Source of the DNA: Acanthosepion esculentum
Taxonomy: Eukaryota; Mollusca; Cephalopoda; Sepiida; Sepiidae
Assembly (NCBI GenBank): GCA_964036315.1
Contig: OZ038485.1
Location: 98,461,727-98,525,726 of the forward strand
Length of the DNA stretch: 64,000 nt
Direction of reading: 5' to 3'
Part shown: piece by piece, positions 22,637-32,164 of the stretch
Numbering within the stretch: the first letter of the stretch is position 1
How the letters are laid out: every line of letters starts with the position of its first letter
Notes under the pieces: generated by a model
Seen by the model: the letters and a program-made list of their open reading frames with translations, nothing else
The model's database searches: none
What the model was told of the DNA's origin: nothing
Made by a program: the position numbers and the translations under genes

Positions 22637-22789
22637 CATACATTATTTACATGGCACAGTAGATAAAGGCGTTAGTTAAATCTCACTATCCAATATCACA
22701 TATCCCCTGTACCATGTGTCCTCAAAGACACTTGGCACAGTGGATATGCAAATAATGTACATAATACCTCATCTCAGGAATATAGACAC

Positions 22790-22792
<3 letters not shown>

Positions 22793-22832
<40 letters not shown>

Positions 22833-22927
22833 ACACCTCAAAAATATGAAACCATCTCCAGAAAAGCATGGGATAAACTTAACAGAAGAGAGAAAGAAAA
22901 ATAAAAAAGAACACTTAGGACCACGCC

Positions 22928-23020
<93 letters not shown>

Positions 23021-23301
23021 TATATATATATATATATATATGAATATATATATATATATATATGAATATAGAAAGATATATATATATATATATATATATA
23101 TGAATATATATATATATATGAATATATATATATATATATATGAATATATATATATATATATATATATATGAATATATATATATATATATATATATATGAA
23201 TATATATATATATATATATGAATATATATATATATGAATGAGATATATATATATATATATATGAATATATATATATATATATATATGAATATATATATAT
23301 A

Positions 23302-23391
<90 letters not shown>
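22793..23391. repeat. (TA)n arrays with gaata interruptions
   Basis: TA runs at 22793-22830 and 22934-23391. The second is broken many times by tgaatata and once by gaaagatata, giving irregular TA blocks. It ends where the foldback element begins. Confidence 0.92.
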
Positions 23392-23395
<4 letters not shown>

Positions 23396-24244
23396 TGGAC
23401 ATGGAAGTCAGCACTTAGAGGCGACAGTCTGTTTCATGCTAGTGCAATCGTCAGGCGACTAGTGCTGTTATTTTTCTCGGCTATTTATATAAGGGTCAGT
23501 GGTGCATTATGGGTAGTCTATTTTGGCGGTTACTTTTACCGGAAGTGGCTTATTTGTTTATTTATTTATGTCAAATTGTTTTGCTTGTTTTTTGTTTGTT
23601 TTTTTATTTTTATTTTTTATCTTATATATTTATTTATTTATTCTTTTATTTTGATCGGTGTTTTTGGTTAACGTAGTAAAAATTTGTTTATATAGCTTAT
23701 TGTTGGTAGTCTATAATGGCCGTCATTACCGGAAATCGCTTGTTCGCTTATTTATTTGGGTCAAATTGTTTTGCTTGTTTTTATTTATTTTCATTTTTAT
23801 TTTTTATCTTATATATTTGTTTATTTGTCATTGATTAAATCTGTTTGTTGAATTTGTGGTTTTTTCTGACTATTATTTAGGTGGGAACAGTTTTTAATTT
23901 ATCTATTTAGGTTGGTTATCTTTATTTGTTTTTGTTTTGTTTTTTAAACGGCTAGTTTATCGTAATCGGTTGTTAGTTTATTTATATATTTGGATGTATT
24001 TAGATCGATTTATTATACTTGTTGTTATTTATTTGTTACACTATATCTTTTTGGCTTTCGGTTTTTAAGTAACGTAGTATATTATCTTTTATTAATGTTT
24101 TTTTTTGTTTTTTTTTGTTTTTGTTTTTTTTTATTATTATTTTTATTTGTATAACAGTTATAACTTTCGTCCGTTCTTTTGTTTTGATTTTGTTTCGTAT
24201 ATTCTAACAGGTGTGGTTTTATGATTTGTTTGGAGTAATTTATT

Positions 24245-24742
24245 TTGCTTATTTTATTGTTGTTTGTTTATATATTTATTTATTTTTCTATTTTAAGTTA
24301 CGTACCCACGTGCAACTGCAGAATAAAAAACGAATGTCCCTTAAACGGTAATTGTTTACAAAACAACGTAATCTACCAAGCAACGACAAAATCAGCAGAT
24401 AATGAAGAAAAAGTATATATAGGAGTAACCGAAGGACCATGGAAACAAAGAAATTATGTACACAAAATGTCTTTCACAAATAGTAAATATGCGAACAGCA
24501 CAATGCTTTCTAAGTATATCTGGGAAATAAAAAACAAAACACACACCACACCAAAAATATCTTGGAAAATAAGGAAAAAATCATCAGCCTACAACAACCT
24601 ATCAAAAACCTGCAAACTTTGCTTGGAGGAAAAAATAGCTATCATTACCTTCCCAGATGAAAATAAATTATTAAATAAAAGATCCGAGCTAATCTCAAAA
24701 TGTAGACATGAAAACAAATTTTTACTACGTAACTTAAAATAG
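24245..24742 (+). CDS. PLE-type GIY-YIG endonuclease reading frame, no RT
   Basis: The frame of 165 codons starts inside the left arm; recognisable protein begins near residue 19. It reads CNCRIKNECPLNGNCLQ, VIYQAT, KVYIGVTEGPWKQRNYVHK, MSFTNSKYANSTMLSKYIW, then KTCKLCLEEKIAIITFPDE, LLNKRSELISKCRHENKFL. A Cys cluster leads to the YIG-x-T core of a GIY-YIG nuclease and ends in the LNKRSELxSKCRHxxKFLL tail usual in PLE and related RT proteins. The conserved Arg after the core is present as KQR. No RT or other PLE domain lies inside the arms. No stops break it, so it is either young or selected. The start Met is uncertain because no upstream signal could be judged. Confidence 0.7.
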   Translation: MLILLLFVYIFIYFSILSYVPTCNCRIKNECPLNGNCLQNNVIYQATTKSADNEEKVYIGVTEGPWKQRNYVHKMSFTNSKYANSTMLSKYIWEIKNKTHTTPKISWKIRKKSSAYNNLSKTCKLCLEEKIAIITFPDENKLLNKRSELISKCRHENKFLLRNLK

Positions 24743-25576
24743 AAAAATAAATAAATATATAAACAAACAACAATAAAATAAGCAAAATAAATTACTCCAA
24801 ACAAATCATAAAACCACACCTGTTAGAATATACGAAACAAAATCAAAACAAAAGAACGGACGAAAGTTATAACTGTTATACAAATAAAAATAATAATAAT
24901 AAAAAAAACCCCCAAAAAAAACAAAAAAAACATTAATAAAAGATAATATACTACGTTACTTAAAAACCGAAAGCCAAAAAGATATAGTGTAACAAATAAA
25001 TAACAACAAGTATAATAAATCGATCTAAATACATCCAAATATATAAATAAACTAACAACCGATTACGATAAACTAGCCGTTTAAAAAACAAAACAAAAAC
25101 AAATAAAGATAACCAACCTAAATAGATAAATTAAAAACTGTTCCCACCTAAATAATAGTCAGAAAAAACCACAAATTCAACAAACAGATTTAATCAATGA
25201 CAAATAAACAAATATATAAGATAAAAAATAAAAATGAAAATAAATAAAAACAAGCAAAACAATTTGACCCAAATAAATAAGCGAACAAGCGATTTCCGGT
25301 AATGACGGCCATTATAGACTACCAACAATAAGCTATATAAACAAATTTTTACTACGTTAACCAAAAACACCGATCAAAATAAAAGAATAAATAAATAAAT
25401 ATATAAGATAAAAAATAAAAATAAAAATAAAAAAACAAACAAAAAACAAGCAAAACAATTTGACATAAATAAATAAACAAATAAGCCACTTCCGGTAAAA
25501 GTAACCGCCAAAATAGACTACCCATAATGCACCACTGACCCTTATATAAATAGCCGAGAAAAATAACAGCACTAGT

Positions 25577-25615
25577 CGCCTGACGATTGCACTAGCATGA
25601 AACAGACTGTCGCCT
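25577..25615 (+). ncRNA. Hammerhead-ribozyme-like core in the right arm (mirrored in the left arm)
   Basis: The order is CUGACGA (25580-25586), a short stem II candidate UGC/GCA, UGAAAC (25598-25603), a short stem III AC/GU with loop AGACU, then GUC (25609-25611). CUGANGA and GAAA are the invariant blocks of a hammerhead, and the C of GUC is the expected cleavage position. Stem I has only about two pairs here. The reverse complement sits in the left arm near 23418-23456 on the minus strand. Hammerheads are known in PLE terminal repeats; activity here is inference. Confidence 0.45.
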
Positions 25616-25718
25616 CTAAGTGCTGACTTCCATGTCCACTTTTATATTTACACACGCTCTATCTCTGATATTGAGCACTTTACCCCATAAATATAGCACA
25701 CTTTAAGACTATATTTCT

Positions 25719-25720
25719 GC

Positions 25721-25746
<26 letters not shown>
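25719..25746. repeat. (TA)n array
   Basis: A short TA run at the terminal side of the minus-strand PLE terminal repeat that follows. Confidence 0.9.
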
Positions 25747-25751
<5 letters not shown>

Positions 25752-25915
25752 ATTTAAATTATTCGGACTATTGTCCTCATCTTTGTTGCCATATTTATTA
25801 CAACGTTTCGGCCGTTGTACGCTCCGGCCTTCTTCAGGTGATTGGAACGTCGAACTGAACCCTTTATTTCGTTCACAAGTGTAGACTCTTCTAGTTCCAC
25901 GTGCCATTTTTAATG
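25747..25915 (-). mobile_element. PLE terminal repeat fragment, class 3
   Basis: The minus strand reads ccaatcacctgaagaagg, ccggagcgtacaacgg, ccgaaacgttgtaataaa, caacaaagatgagg and ends in TA repeats. It matches 3300-3490. The block at 25804-25837 has CUGAAGA, a five-pair GGCCG/CGGCC stem and GAAAC, as in a hammerhead core. Confidence 0.55.
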
Positions 25916-25949
25916 GATGTCGGTTATCAGTTATCTCCTGTTCCGTCTG

Positions 25950-26272
25950 AAAGTTCTCCACTGCACTTAGAATCATTGAAAAAAGAATGGAATCAATTAT
26001 CAAATTTATACTTTGAGAAACCTTTGTAACGAATGCCAAAATATTATGCTGCAGTAATCAAGGCTAAAGGAGGATATTTTGACGAGAGCAAAATTTAATC
26101 ATAAAATGCTTTTTAGCTTTTTGTCCTAATAATAGATGTAATAAAAAAATATATATCTCTCCTTTTTTATGCATGTATAATAATTTTCTCTTATTGAAAG
26201 TACAAAACAACTAATTTTGGGGCCAATTTAAAAAAAATCCAAGAGTGTCCTCAAACCTTGAATTGTAGTGCG
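25950..26272 (+). pseudogene. Tc1-like transposase C-terminal end with terminal repeat
   Basis: The plus strand gives MPKYYAAVIKAKGGYFDESK, the usual extreme C terminus of a Tc1/mariner-type transposase, then AT-rich UTR and an end gagtgtcctcaaaccttgaa beside TA repeats. The frame before it (LEWNQLSNLYFEKPL then stop) is degraded. Everything upstream, including the catalytic triad, is missing. Confidence 0.5.
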
Positions 26273-26274
26273 TA

Positions 26275-26357
<83 letters not shown>

Positions 26358-26358
26358 A
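26273..26358. repeat. (TA)n array
   Basis: It ends in tatgtata immediately before the left terminal repeat of the mariner element; the TA at 26357-26358 can serve as target dinucleotide. Confidence 0.95.
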
Positions 26359-27128
26359 CAAGGTAACCAAAAAAGTTCTGTCTGTTTTTAAAGGAAAAAA
26401 AGAAAACCCTTCACAGTATGTGTAACTTATATTTAGTCTTCGAAGTAATCGCCATCGGCATCCAGCACCTTCTTCCAACGTCTCTCCAGCTGTTCAATGC
26501 ACTTGCGGTAGAACTCGGGGGGGGGGGGGTTGACGCAAAGAAGTCCGTGAGGGCTTTAAACAAGTCTCCTTCATTGGTGAAGGATTTCCCACGAAGATGA
26601 TTATCCAGGAAGTGGAAGAAGTGGCAATCGGATGACGCAAGGTCAGGTGAATAAGGTGGATGGCACAAAGTCTCCCACCCAAGTTGCTGTATGGTATCCC
26701 TGACCACTCGCGCGACATGCGGCCTGGCGTTGTCATGGAGGAAAAGGACACCTTTGCGATTCACCAGTGCTGGCTCCTTCTGGCGCAATGCCTGTTGCAC
26801 ACGTTTCAATTTCTGCGAGTATAAGTCTCCAGTAACCGTTTTGCCCGTTGGTAGCAGTTCATAATGAACCACTTGATGACACAAAGCATAATCTTGCGTG
26901 GGTGCATAGGCGGTCTTGTGGTGTGAGATTTCTAGACACTTCCATCCTTCTCACAGCTGTCCGGCTTCTAACTGATGACCGGGCACGGTGTGAGTGTTTT
27001 TATAATGTCTGATGTTCCTACTTCCGGCTGTCCAAATTTGAAAACAATTGCTACACGCATTTCGTGTATATTTCAACTTCATTCAGTGACTAATCAAAAA
27101 ACGGACAGAAGAACTTTTTTGGTTACCT

Positions 27129-27130
<2 letters not shown>
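26359..27130 (-). mobile_element. Mariner element, internally deleted, inside a TA array
   Basis: Terminal inverted repeats begin caaggtaaccaaaaaagttc at 26359 and end with the complement at 27130, each next to TA. A minus-strand frame at 26411-26884 gives ELLPTGKTVTGDLYSQKL, ALVNRKGVLFLHDNARPHVA (second catalytic Asp), and CHPPYSPDLASSDCHFFHF (third Asp, DD34D-type spacing). The N-terminal helix-turn-helix and the first Asp are missing; about 0.5 kb is lost compared with a usual 1.3-kb mariner. A G run at 26518-26530 shifts the frame near the C terminus. The same family occurs at 47155-47500 and 49310-50380. Confidence 0.8.

Positions 27131-27178
<48 letters not shown>
27131..27178. repeat. 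(TA)n array
   Basis: It starts at the right end of the mariner element, so the element sits between two TA runs. Confidence 0.95.
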
Positions 27179-27183
<5 letters not shown>

Positions 27184-27600
27184 ACCTTAAATTTCCGGTG
27201 AGCAGTGATCGAGCACGACTCCTAGTTTCATACCAATTCACGCAATCATCAGGCGGTTGGTAGCTATTATGTGTGAAAGTGGGCACATTTTACCCCGACA
27301 CAAGTTCAAAATTATAAAAGTAACCGATGCAGGTATATCATGCCTCCAGCAATTAACCTCTCTTAAATGAAAAGCAGCTGAAAACAAAAACCATTTCTAC
27401 TTTTGTTTATAAATACTTGTTGCAAAATAAAATCCTAACATTTGCATCGATAAATCCGCTTTGAGGACGAAACGCGTCGGCTAAGATACGTTTTCTGTTT
27501 GTCTTTATTCATATTGTCCTTTTACAGCTACATTGTAGGAATATCTGAAATTTGACATGAAACACACTGTTACCGTTCGGTGTTATCTCAGAGATCACTT
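27179..27600 (-). mobile_element. PLE terminal-repeat-like region
   Basis: The minus strand has a hammerhead-like core at 27213-27256 of the same class as those at 25577-25615 and 28155-28193. On the plus strand ctttgaggacgaaacgcgtc (27459-27478) is another compact GAAAC-containing motif. No coding sequence is present. Boundaries are approximate. Confidence 0.4.
27213..27256 (-). ncRNA. Hammerhead-ribozyme-like core
   Basis: The minus strand has canonical CUGAUGA (27246-27252), UUGCG, AUGAAAC, a loop UAGGA closed by AC/GU, and GUC followed by GUG. Stem I candidate CGC/GUG has three pairs including one wobble. Stem II is weak. This copy has the exact CUGAUGA block. Confidence 0.45.
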
Positions 27601-27657
27601 TTATAGTTCACTTGATATTGAGCAAATTTACCCGTAGATATTGCATACATTAAAACT

Positions 27658-27660
<3 letters not shown>

Positions 27661-27751
<91 letters not shown>
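27661..27751. repeat. (CT)n(TA)n array
   Basis: CT units to about 27702, then TA to 27751. Confidence 0.95.
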
Positions 27752-27754
<3 letters not shown>

Positions 27755-27759
27755 TATTG

Positions 27760-28027
27760 GAGCAGGATGTCATTATTTAAACATATATAGCAATCTTCTC
27801 TGTCACCATAACAGAATATCTTCTTCGATGGTGAATATCTTTGTTTAAATGTCCATATAATCACTCTGAAGATGGCTCATGTGAGCCGAAAGCTTAGATA
27901 AAGGAACAGCTTAATATCCAAAAGTATCCAAATGTTTGACAACTTTTGTAAATAATTGCAACCATACGAAGTTTATAACGGCTCATGATTAAATATAATA
28001 GACATTCATTGTCTGTTATATTTAACA

Positions 28028-28030
<3 letters not shown>
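27760..28030 (+). mobile_element. PLE terminal repeat, class 2
   Basis: It aligns along its length with 31490-31740: catatatagcaatcttct, gatggtgaatatctttgtt, actctgaagatggctcatgt, gagccgaaagcttaga, aggaacagcttaat, caaccatacgaagttta, acggctcatgat and gacattcattgtctg. It ends tatatttaacaat at a TA array. The ctgaaga ... gccgaaa block at 27866-27892 has a five-pair stem with an AUGU loop. Confidence 0.65.

Positions 28031-28094
<64 letters not shown>
28031..28094. repeat. (TA)n array
   Basis: It lies between the end of a PLE terminal repeat on the left and the palindrome on the right. Confidence 0.95.
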
Positions 28095-28096
<2 letters not shown>

Positions 28097-28225
28097 TGCA
28101 CAGTGAAGTCAACACTCAGAGGCATCAGGCTGTTTCTTGCTAGGCGCAATCGGCGGCCTGACGATTGCGTCTAGCATGAAACAGCCTGTCGCCTCTGAGT
28201 TTAAACTTCAATGTTCACTTTTATA
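28093..28225. mobile_element. 130-bp palindrome with the ends of the foldback element
   Basis: An imperfect inverted repeat with outer ends aagtgcacagtgaagtca and the complement of acattgaagtttaaac. Both halves match the outermost 65 or so bases of the foldback arms (agaggcgacagtctgttt-type wording). The centre is a few bases, cggcgg. The right half carries a hammerhead-like core at 28155-28193: stem I GGC/GCC, CUGACGA, UGC/GCA stem II, GAAAC, AGCCU loop, GUC. The flank at 28226-28310 also matches the flank of the larger element (tgctctatctctgatattga). Confidence 0.75.
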
Positions 28226-28320
28226 TTTATATTTACATATGCTCTATCTCTGATATTGAGCACTTTGTCCCATAAATATATAACACTTTAAAACTATATT
28301 TCTTCATATATATATATAGG

Positions 28321-28361
<41 letters not shown>

Positions 28362-29039
28362 AACTGCTTTCTCACTTTACACCATTTCGGCTTACGATAG
28401 TTTTATAGGAACAAACTAGAGTCGGATAGCGGGGGAAAACTGTAATGGCACACTTGACCGGATATAAATAGTCTGTATACTTATTTCCGGAGACTTAGTT
28501 ACGCATGTGCCCTGTATATTCTAGAAATCATATTCCCCTGGGATTTGTTCCCCTCGAGACAAGCCAGCAGACACATTACAACTGACAGGTGCTAACAGGA
28601 TATGGTGGCCGATCCCATCACCGAATATCATACCTGTCAGACCACTTTAGCCGTCACGGATTCGTTTAACAGTTCAGCCACACGAATAAATTAAAAAGTC
28701 GGGCCAATCCCGCTTGCTGTCATTACATAGTCAAATTACCAAGCACCGGCATGACCTCCCAAAATCTCGGATCAACAGATCTTACGAACCACCCAGGCAC
28801 TTAGACACCCTTCGGTCCACTTTTCGCTGGAGGCCCGAATATCTTAACAAGGAGAGGTGACTTTATGAAAAGAGGAAAGTTTTTAGCAATCCAATGACTT
28901 CCATCAGGGGAAAGAGCCAAGAAAGTAATTTACTCATGTAAGGATGGTAAAAAGTCAGAAAGTGAAGTTGACACTTACTTACATACGCACAAATATATGT
29001 ATATTTACTTAAAAAATTCGGATTAGAAGCATGGAAGTC
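28226..29039. other. Element flank, (GA)n run and unassigned LTR-like DNA
   Basis: 28226-28310 repeats the sequence that follows the foldback element at 25647-25718. A GA run lies at 28322-28359. From 28360 to 28990 the base composition is balanced, with a TATA-like ggatataaatag near 28478, but no frame, no paired LTR and no primer site were found. Confidence 0.5.
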
Positions 29040-29117
29040 GAAAACTCTCTCTCTCTATCTATCGAAATCTGCTTATACTTGTCCCTCGGTTTATACATAT
29101 CTATCACAGTGTATTCA

Positions 29118-29181
<64 letters not shown>

Positions 29182-29235
29182 GAAATCTGCTTATACTTGT
29201 CCCTCGGTTTATACATATCTATCCCAGTGTATTAA

Positions 29236-29303
<68 letters not shown>

Positions 29304-29439
29304 GAAATCTGCTTATACTTGTCCCTCGGTTTATACATATCTATCACAGTGTATTCATATCTATCTATCTATCTATCTATCTATCGAAATCTGCTTATAC
29401 TTGTCCCTCGGTTTATACATATCTATCACAGTGTATTCA

Positions 29440-29495
<56 letters not shown>

Positions 29496-29549
29496 GAAAT
29501 CTGCTTATACTTGTCCCTCGGTTTATACATATCTATCACAGTGTATTCA

Positions 29550-29621
<72 letters not shown>

Positions 29622-29675
29622 GAAATCTGCTTATACTTGTCCCTCGGTTTATACATATCTATCACAGTGTATTCA

Positions 29676-29755
<80 letters not shown>

Positions 29756-29809
29756 GAAATCTGCTTATACTTGTCCCTCGGTTTATACATATCTATCCCA
29801 GTGTATTAA

Positions 29810-29869
<60 letters not shown>

Positions 29870-29923
29870 GAAATCTGCTTATACTTGTCCCTCGGTTTAT
29901 ACATATCTATCCCAGTGTATTAA

Positions 29924-29983
<60 letters not shown>

Positions 29984-30037
29984 GAAATCTGCTTATACTT
30001 GTCCCTCGGTTTATACATATCTATCACAGTGTATTCA

Positions 30038-30101
<64 letters not shown>

Positions 30102-30105
30102 GTTG
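29040..30105. repeat. Higher-order array: (TATC)n alternating with a fixed spacer
   Basis: Nine units. Each has a spacer of about 57 bp beginning cgaaatctgcttatacttgt and ending gtgtattcatatc, followed by a TATC run of variable length. Spacer starts lie near 29062, 29180, 29302, 29384, 29494, 29620, 29755, 29868 and 29983. Two linked variants occur: atcacagtgtattcat in units 1, 3, 4, 5, 6 and 9, and atcccagtgtattaat in units 2, 7 and 8. Long open frames here are repeat read-through. Confidence 0.95.
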
Positions 30106-30135
30106 TTAGTTTGTATCTATGTAAGTGGACTTCAA

Positions 30136-30137
<2 letters not shown>

Positions 30138-30179
<42 letters not shown>

Positions 30180-30200
30180 ATGTATGTATATATATATATG
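30138..30200. repeat. (TA)n array with TG variants
   Basis: Mostly TA, with gtgtatgtatg near 30176-30187. Confidence 0.9.
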
Positions 30201-30587
30201 ATTTGTATATTATTTTTCTCATGTATGCAAGTGTACTATGTTTAAAATATTTAAAAAATAGCTTTTTACTACACATAAAAATAACATTTTTTAAAAATGA
30301 CAACCGTCTGTTTCACGCACTGCGATATTTAAAACGGGCGTTTGTTTTCCTTGGTGGTTTCCGTCTCCTGTCGCACATATCTCTCGTCTTTAAAAGGGAA
30401 TGTATTAACTCATTCATATATGGAAGATACAGAAGTAACACCATGTTGTCAAAACTAAATATATACTAGTAACGTGAATTTGCACTGTTTAAAAATGCAT
30501 GTCTATTAAAACACCTATTTTCACCAAATATGAAGTTTAAAGTAATAATAACACACACAAACAAAACATACACGTACTCAAACAGAC

Positions 30588-30592
<5 letters not shown>

Positions 30593-30655
<63 letters not shown>
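30593..30655. repeat. (TA)n array
   Basis: It borders the repeat pair described at 30656-31124. Confidence 0.95.
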
Positions 30656-30657
<2 letters not shown>

Positions 30658-31124
30658 CGTCAAACATTATGAAATGAACCAATGTCCAATAGTTATTTTA
30701 AAACCTTTTTTTATGTTTATACGTTCTTTTTATAGATACAAATATTTAAGTAAATGCCTTGTTTATAATAAACAGTATTAACAACATTTACTGGCCTGAA
30801 TGTCCGAGAAATTTTCATAGAAACTATGCTTCCTCCGACAGGAATCGAACCTGTATCCTATACGGAACCGTCATATAGCCTGGCGTGCTTTAACGATTTA
30901 GCCACAGGAGCGTTTCGGTTAGCAAAGTCGATTTTACTGTTTTTTAAAACTACAATTCTCCATGATTTTCTCTTTTACATCCATATCTGCTCGACGCGTA
31001 TCCAAATGTAAACAAAAGACGTCACACATGATGAAATGGACAATGTCCAACAATTACTTTAAGACAGTTTTTATGTTTATATAAACAGACCATTACTTAA
31101 ATATTTGTATGTATAAAAAGAAAG
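30656..31124. repeat. Partly direct, partly inverted repeat pair around a tRNA-like sequence
   Basis: 30656-30720 and 31018-31082 are direct repeats (gacgtcaaacattatgaaat versus gacgtcacacatgatgaaat). The adjoining 30722-30757 recurs at 31090-31124 in inverted orientation (tacaaatatttaagtaa versus ttacttaaatatttgta). A tRNA-like sequence lies between the copies. The element type is not known to me. Confidence 0.6.
30830..30911 (-). pseudogene. tRNA-like sequence (tRNA pseudogene or SINE head)
   Basis: The minus strand has a D-arm-like tggctaaatcgttaaagc (box A form), an anticodon-stem candidate cgcca/tgacg with one mismatch, a variable-arm-like ttccgtatagga, and a perfect T arm acagg-ttcgatt-cctgt (box B). 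The acceptor stem pairs badly (two mismatches and two wobbles in seven) and position 33 is G, so it is unlikely to be a working tRNA. Confidence 0.5.
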
Positions 31125-31144
31125 TATAAACGTAAAAATTTTTT

Positions 31145-31146
<2 letters not shown>

Positions 31147-31205
<59 letters not shown>
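31147..31205. repeat. (TA)n array
   Basis: It lies at the terminal side of the minus-strand PLE terminal fragment. Confidence 0.95.
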
Positions 31206-31209
<4 letters not shown>

Positions 31210-31345
31210 CGTTAAATATAACAGACAATGAATGTCTATAATGTTTGTTCATGAGCCGTTCTAAACGTCGTATATTTGCTTTAATTTCGGGAGAAAATAA
31301 AGACAAAATTGGTCCAACATTTTTATTAATCTGGACCATGATCAT
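31206..31345 (-). mobile_element. PLE terminal repeat tail, inverted
   Basis: Read on the minus strand it holds gttggaccaattttgtct, aacggctcatgaacaaac and gacattcattgtctg, ending at a TA array; this is the terminal part of the class 2 repeat. It directly abuts a plus-strand PLE 3' region. Confidence 0.6.
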
Positions 31346-31760
31346 ATGTTTCGGATAACAGCATATAACGTTGCATCTAGACATATGTTTCTATTGTTAA
31401 TATTTCGGTCTCTCACGTGATACGACGTCATAGAACCGCATCATGAATTTAAGACCTGCGTCTGCTATTCCGCGACCGTTATCATTTCATAGCAATCTTC
31501 TATGTCAGCATAACAGAATATCATCTTTGATGGTGAATATCTTTGTTCAAATGTCCGCATAACAACTCTGAAGATGGCTCATGTGAGCCGAAAGCTTAGA
31601 TTAAGGAACAGCTTAATAAAAATATCCAAATGCTTGACAAATTTTGTCATTATTTTCATCTGAAATTATAGCAACCATACGAAGTTTAGAACGGCTCATG
31701 ATGAAACTTAATTGACATTCATTGTTATATCTAACAATATATGTTTAAATAATGATCTAT
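31346..31760 (+). mobile_element. PLE 3' region and class 2 terminal repeat
   Basis: 31370-31480 matches the reverse complement of 32440-32530 (ttgcatctagacat, gacgtcatagaaccgcat). From 31490 it aligns with 27775-28030. The ctgaagatggctc ... gagccgaaa block is at 31568-31593. The end is an attgttatatctaacaatat motif, then a short duplicated tatgtttaaataatgatct. Confidence 0.65.
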
Positions 31761-31854
31761 ATATTATATGTTTAAATAATGATCTGCCAATAAACTATAT
31801 ATATAATAAACTATATATATAATAACCTACACACACACACACACATATATATAT

Positions 31855-32010
31855 ATACTGTCATCGACAGACAGACTGTTTCGCAGCTCATCAGTGTGAC
31901 TAAACATCCGATTGCTTCATACTGAGATCGAAACTCGACTGATTTGATATCAGTCGGAGACTCTACCTCTAAGCCATTGGCGCACAGCATGGATGAAGGT
32001 GAATTTACAC
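31855..32010 (-). mobile_element. tRNA-derived SINE, family B
   Basis: The minus strand has tggcttagaggtagagtc (box A form) and gagtttcgatctc (box B form). Flanking wording (tttttagataaatac, cagactgtttcgcagc on the plus strand) is shared with 51340-51700. SINE-derived DNA probably continues to about 32140. Confidence 0.6.
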
Positions 32011-32164
32011 GTATTTATTTTTAGATAAATACGCCAGTGACTGGAGAACTCGATTCGTTTTAACGAAGAGTTTTGCATCAGCAGTAGTAATAGTCACTGT
32101 TTACAAATTCTCTTTTCTCTCCTCATCAGTATGGATAGACATCCGTTTATTTATTATGCTGGTG

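Larger units (their letters stand above)
23388..25646. mobile_element. 2.26-kb foldback element with near-identical long inverted repeats
   Basis: The left arm (23388-24306) and right arm (24726-25646) are reverse complements over about 0.92 kb. The outer ends read aaaagtggacatggaagtca inward on both sides. By eye the differences are few and sit in A/T homopolymers (for example near 24094-24130 versus 24900-24935). The unique centre of about 420 bp holds a GIY-YIG reading frame of the PLE type. Inverted terminal repeats are known for some PLEs, but a structure with no RT and arms this long and alike is unusual. A 130-bp palindrome with the same outer ends lies at 28093-28225. Confidence 0.85.

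Noticed and set aside
23414..23671. Small frames in the foldback arms
   Set aside because: The same frame occurs in both arms because they are inverted copies; AT-rich read-through without domains.
29031..30245. 404-codon frame rich in YLSIYLSI
   Set aside because: Translation of TATC runs and spacers; period variants change length by four bases and the frame is open only because TATC lacks stops.
30830..30911. Functional tRNA gene
   Set aside because: Acceptor stem has two mismatches and two wobbles, and position 33 is not U; a SINE head or pseudogene is likelier.
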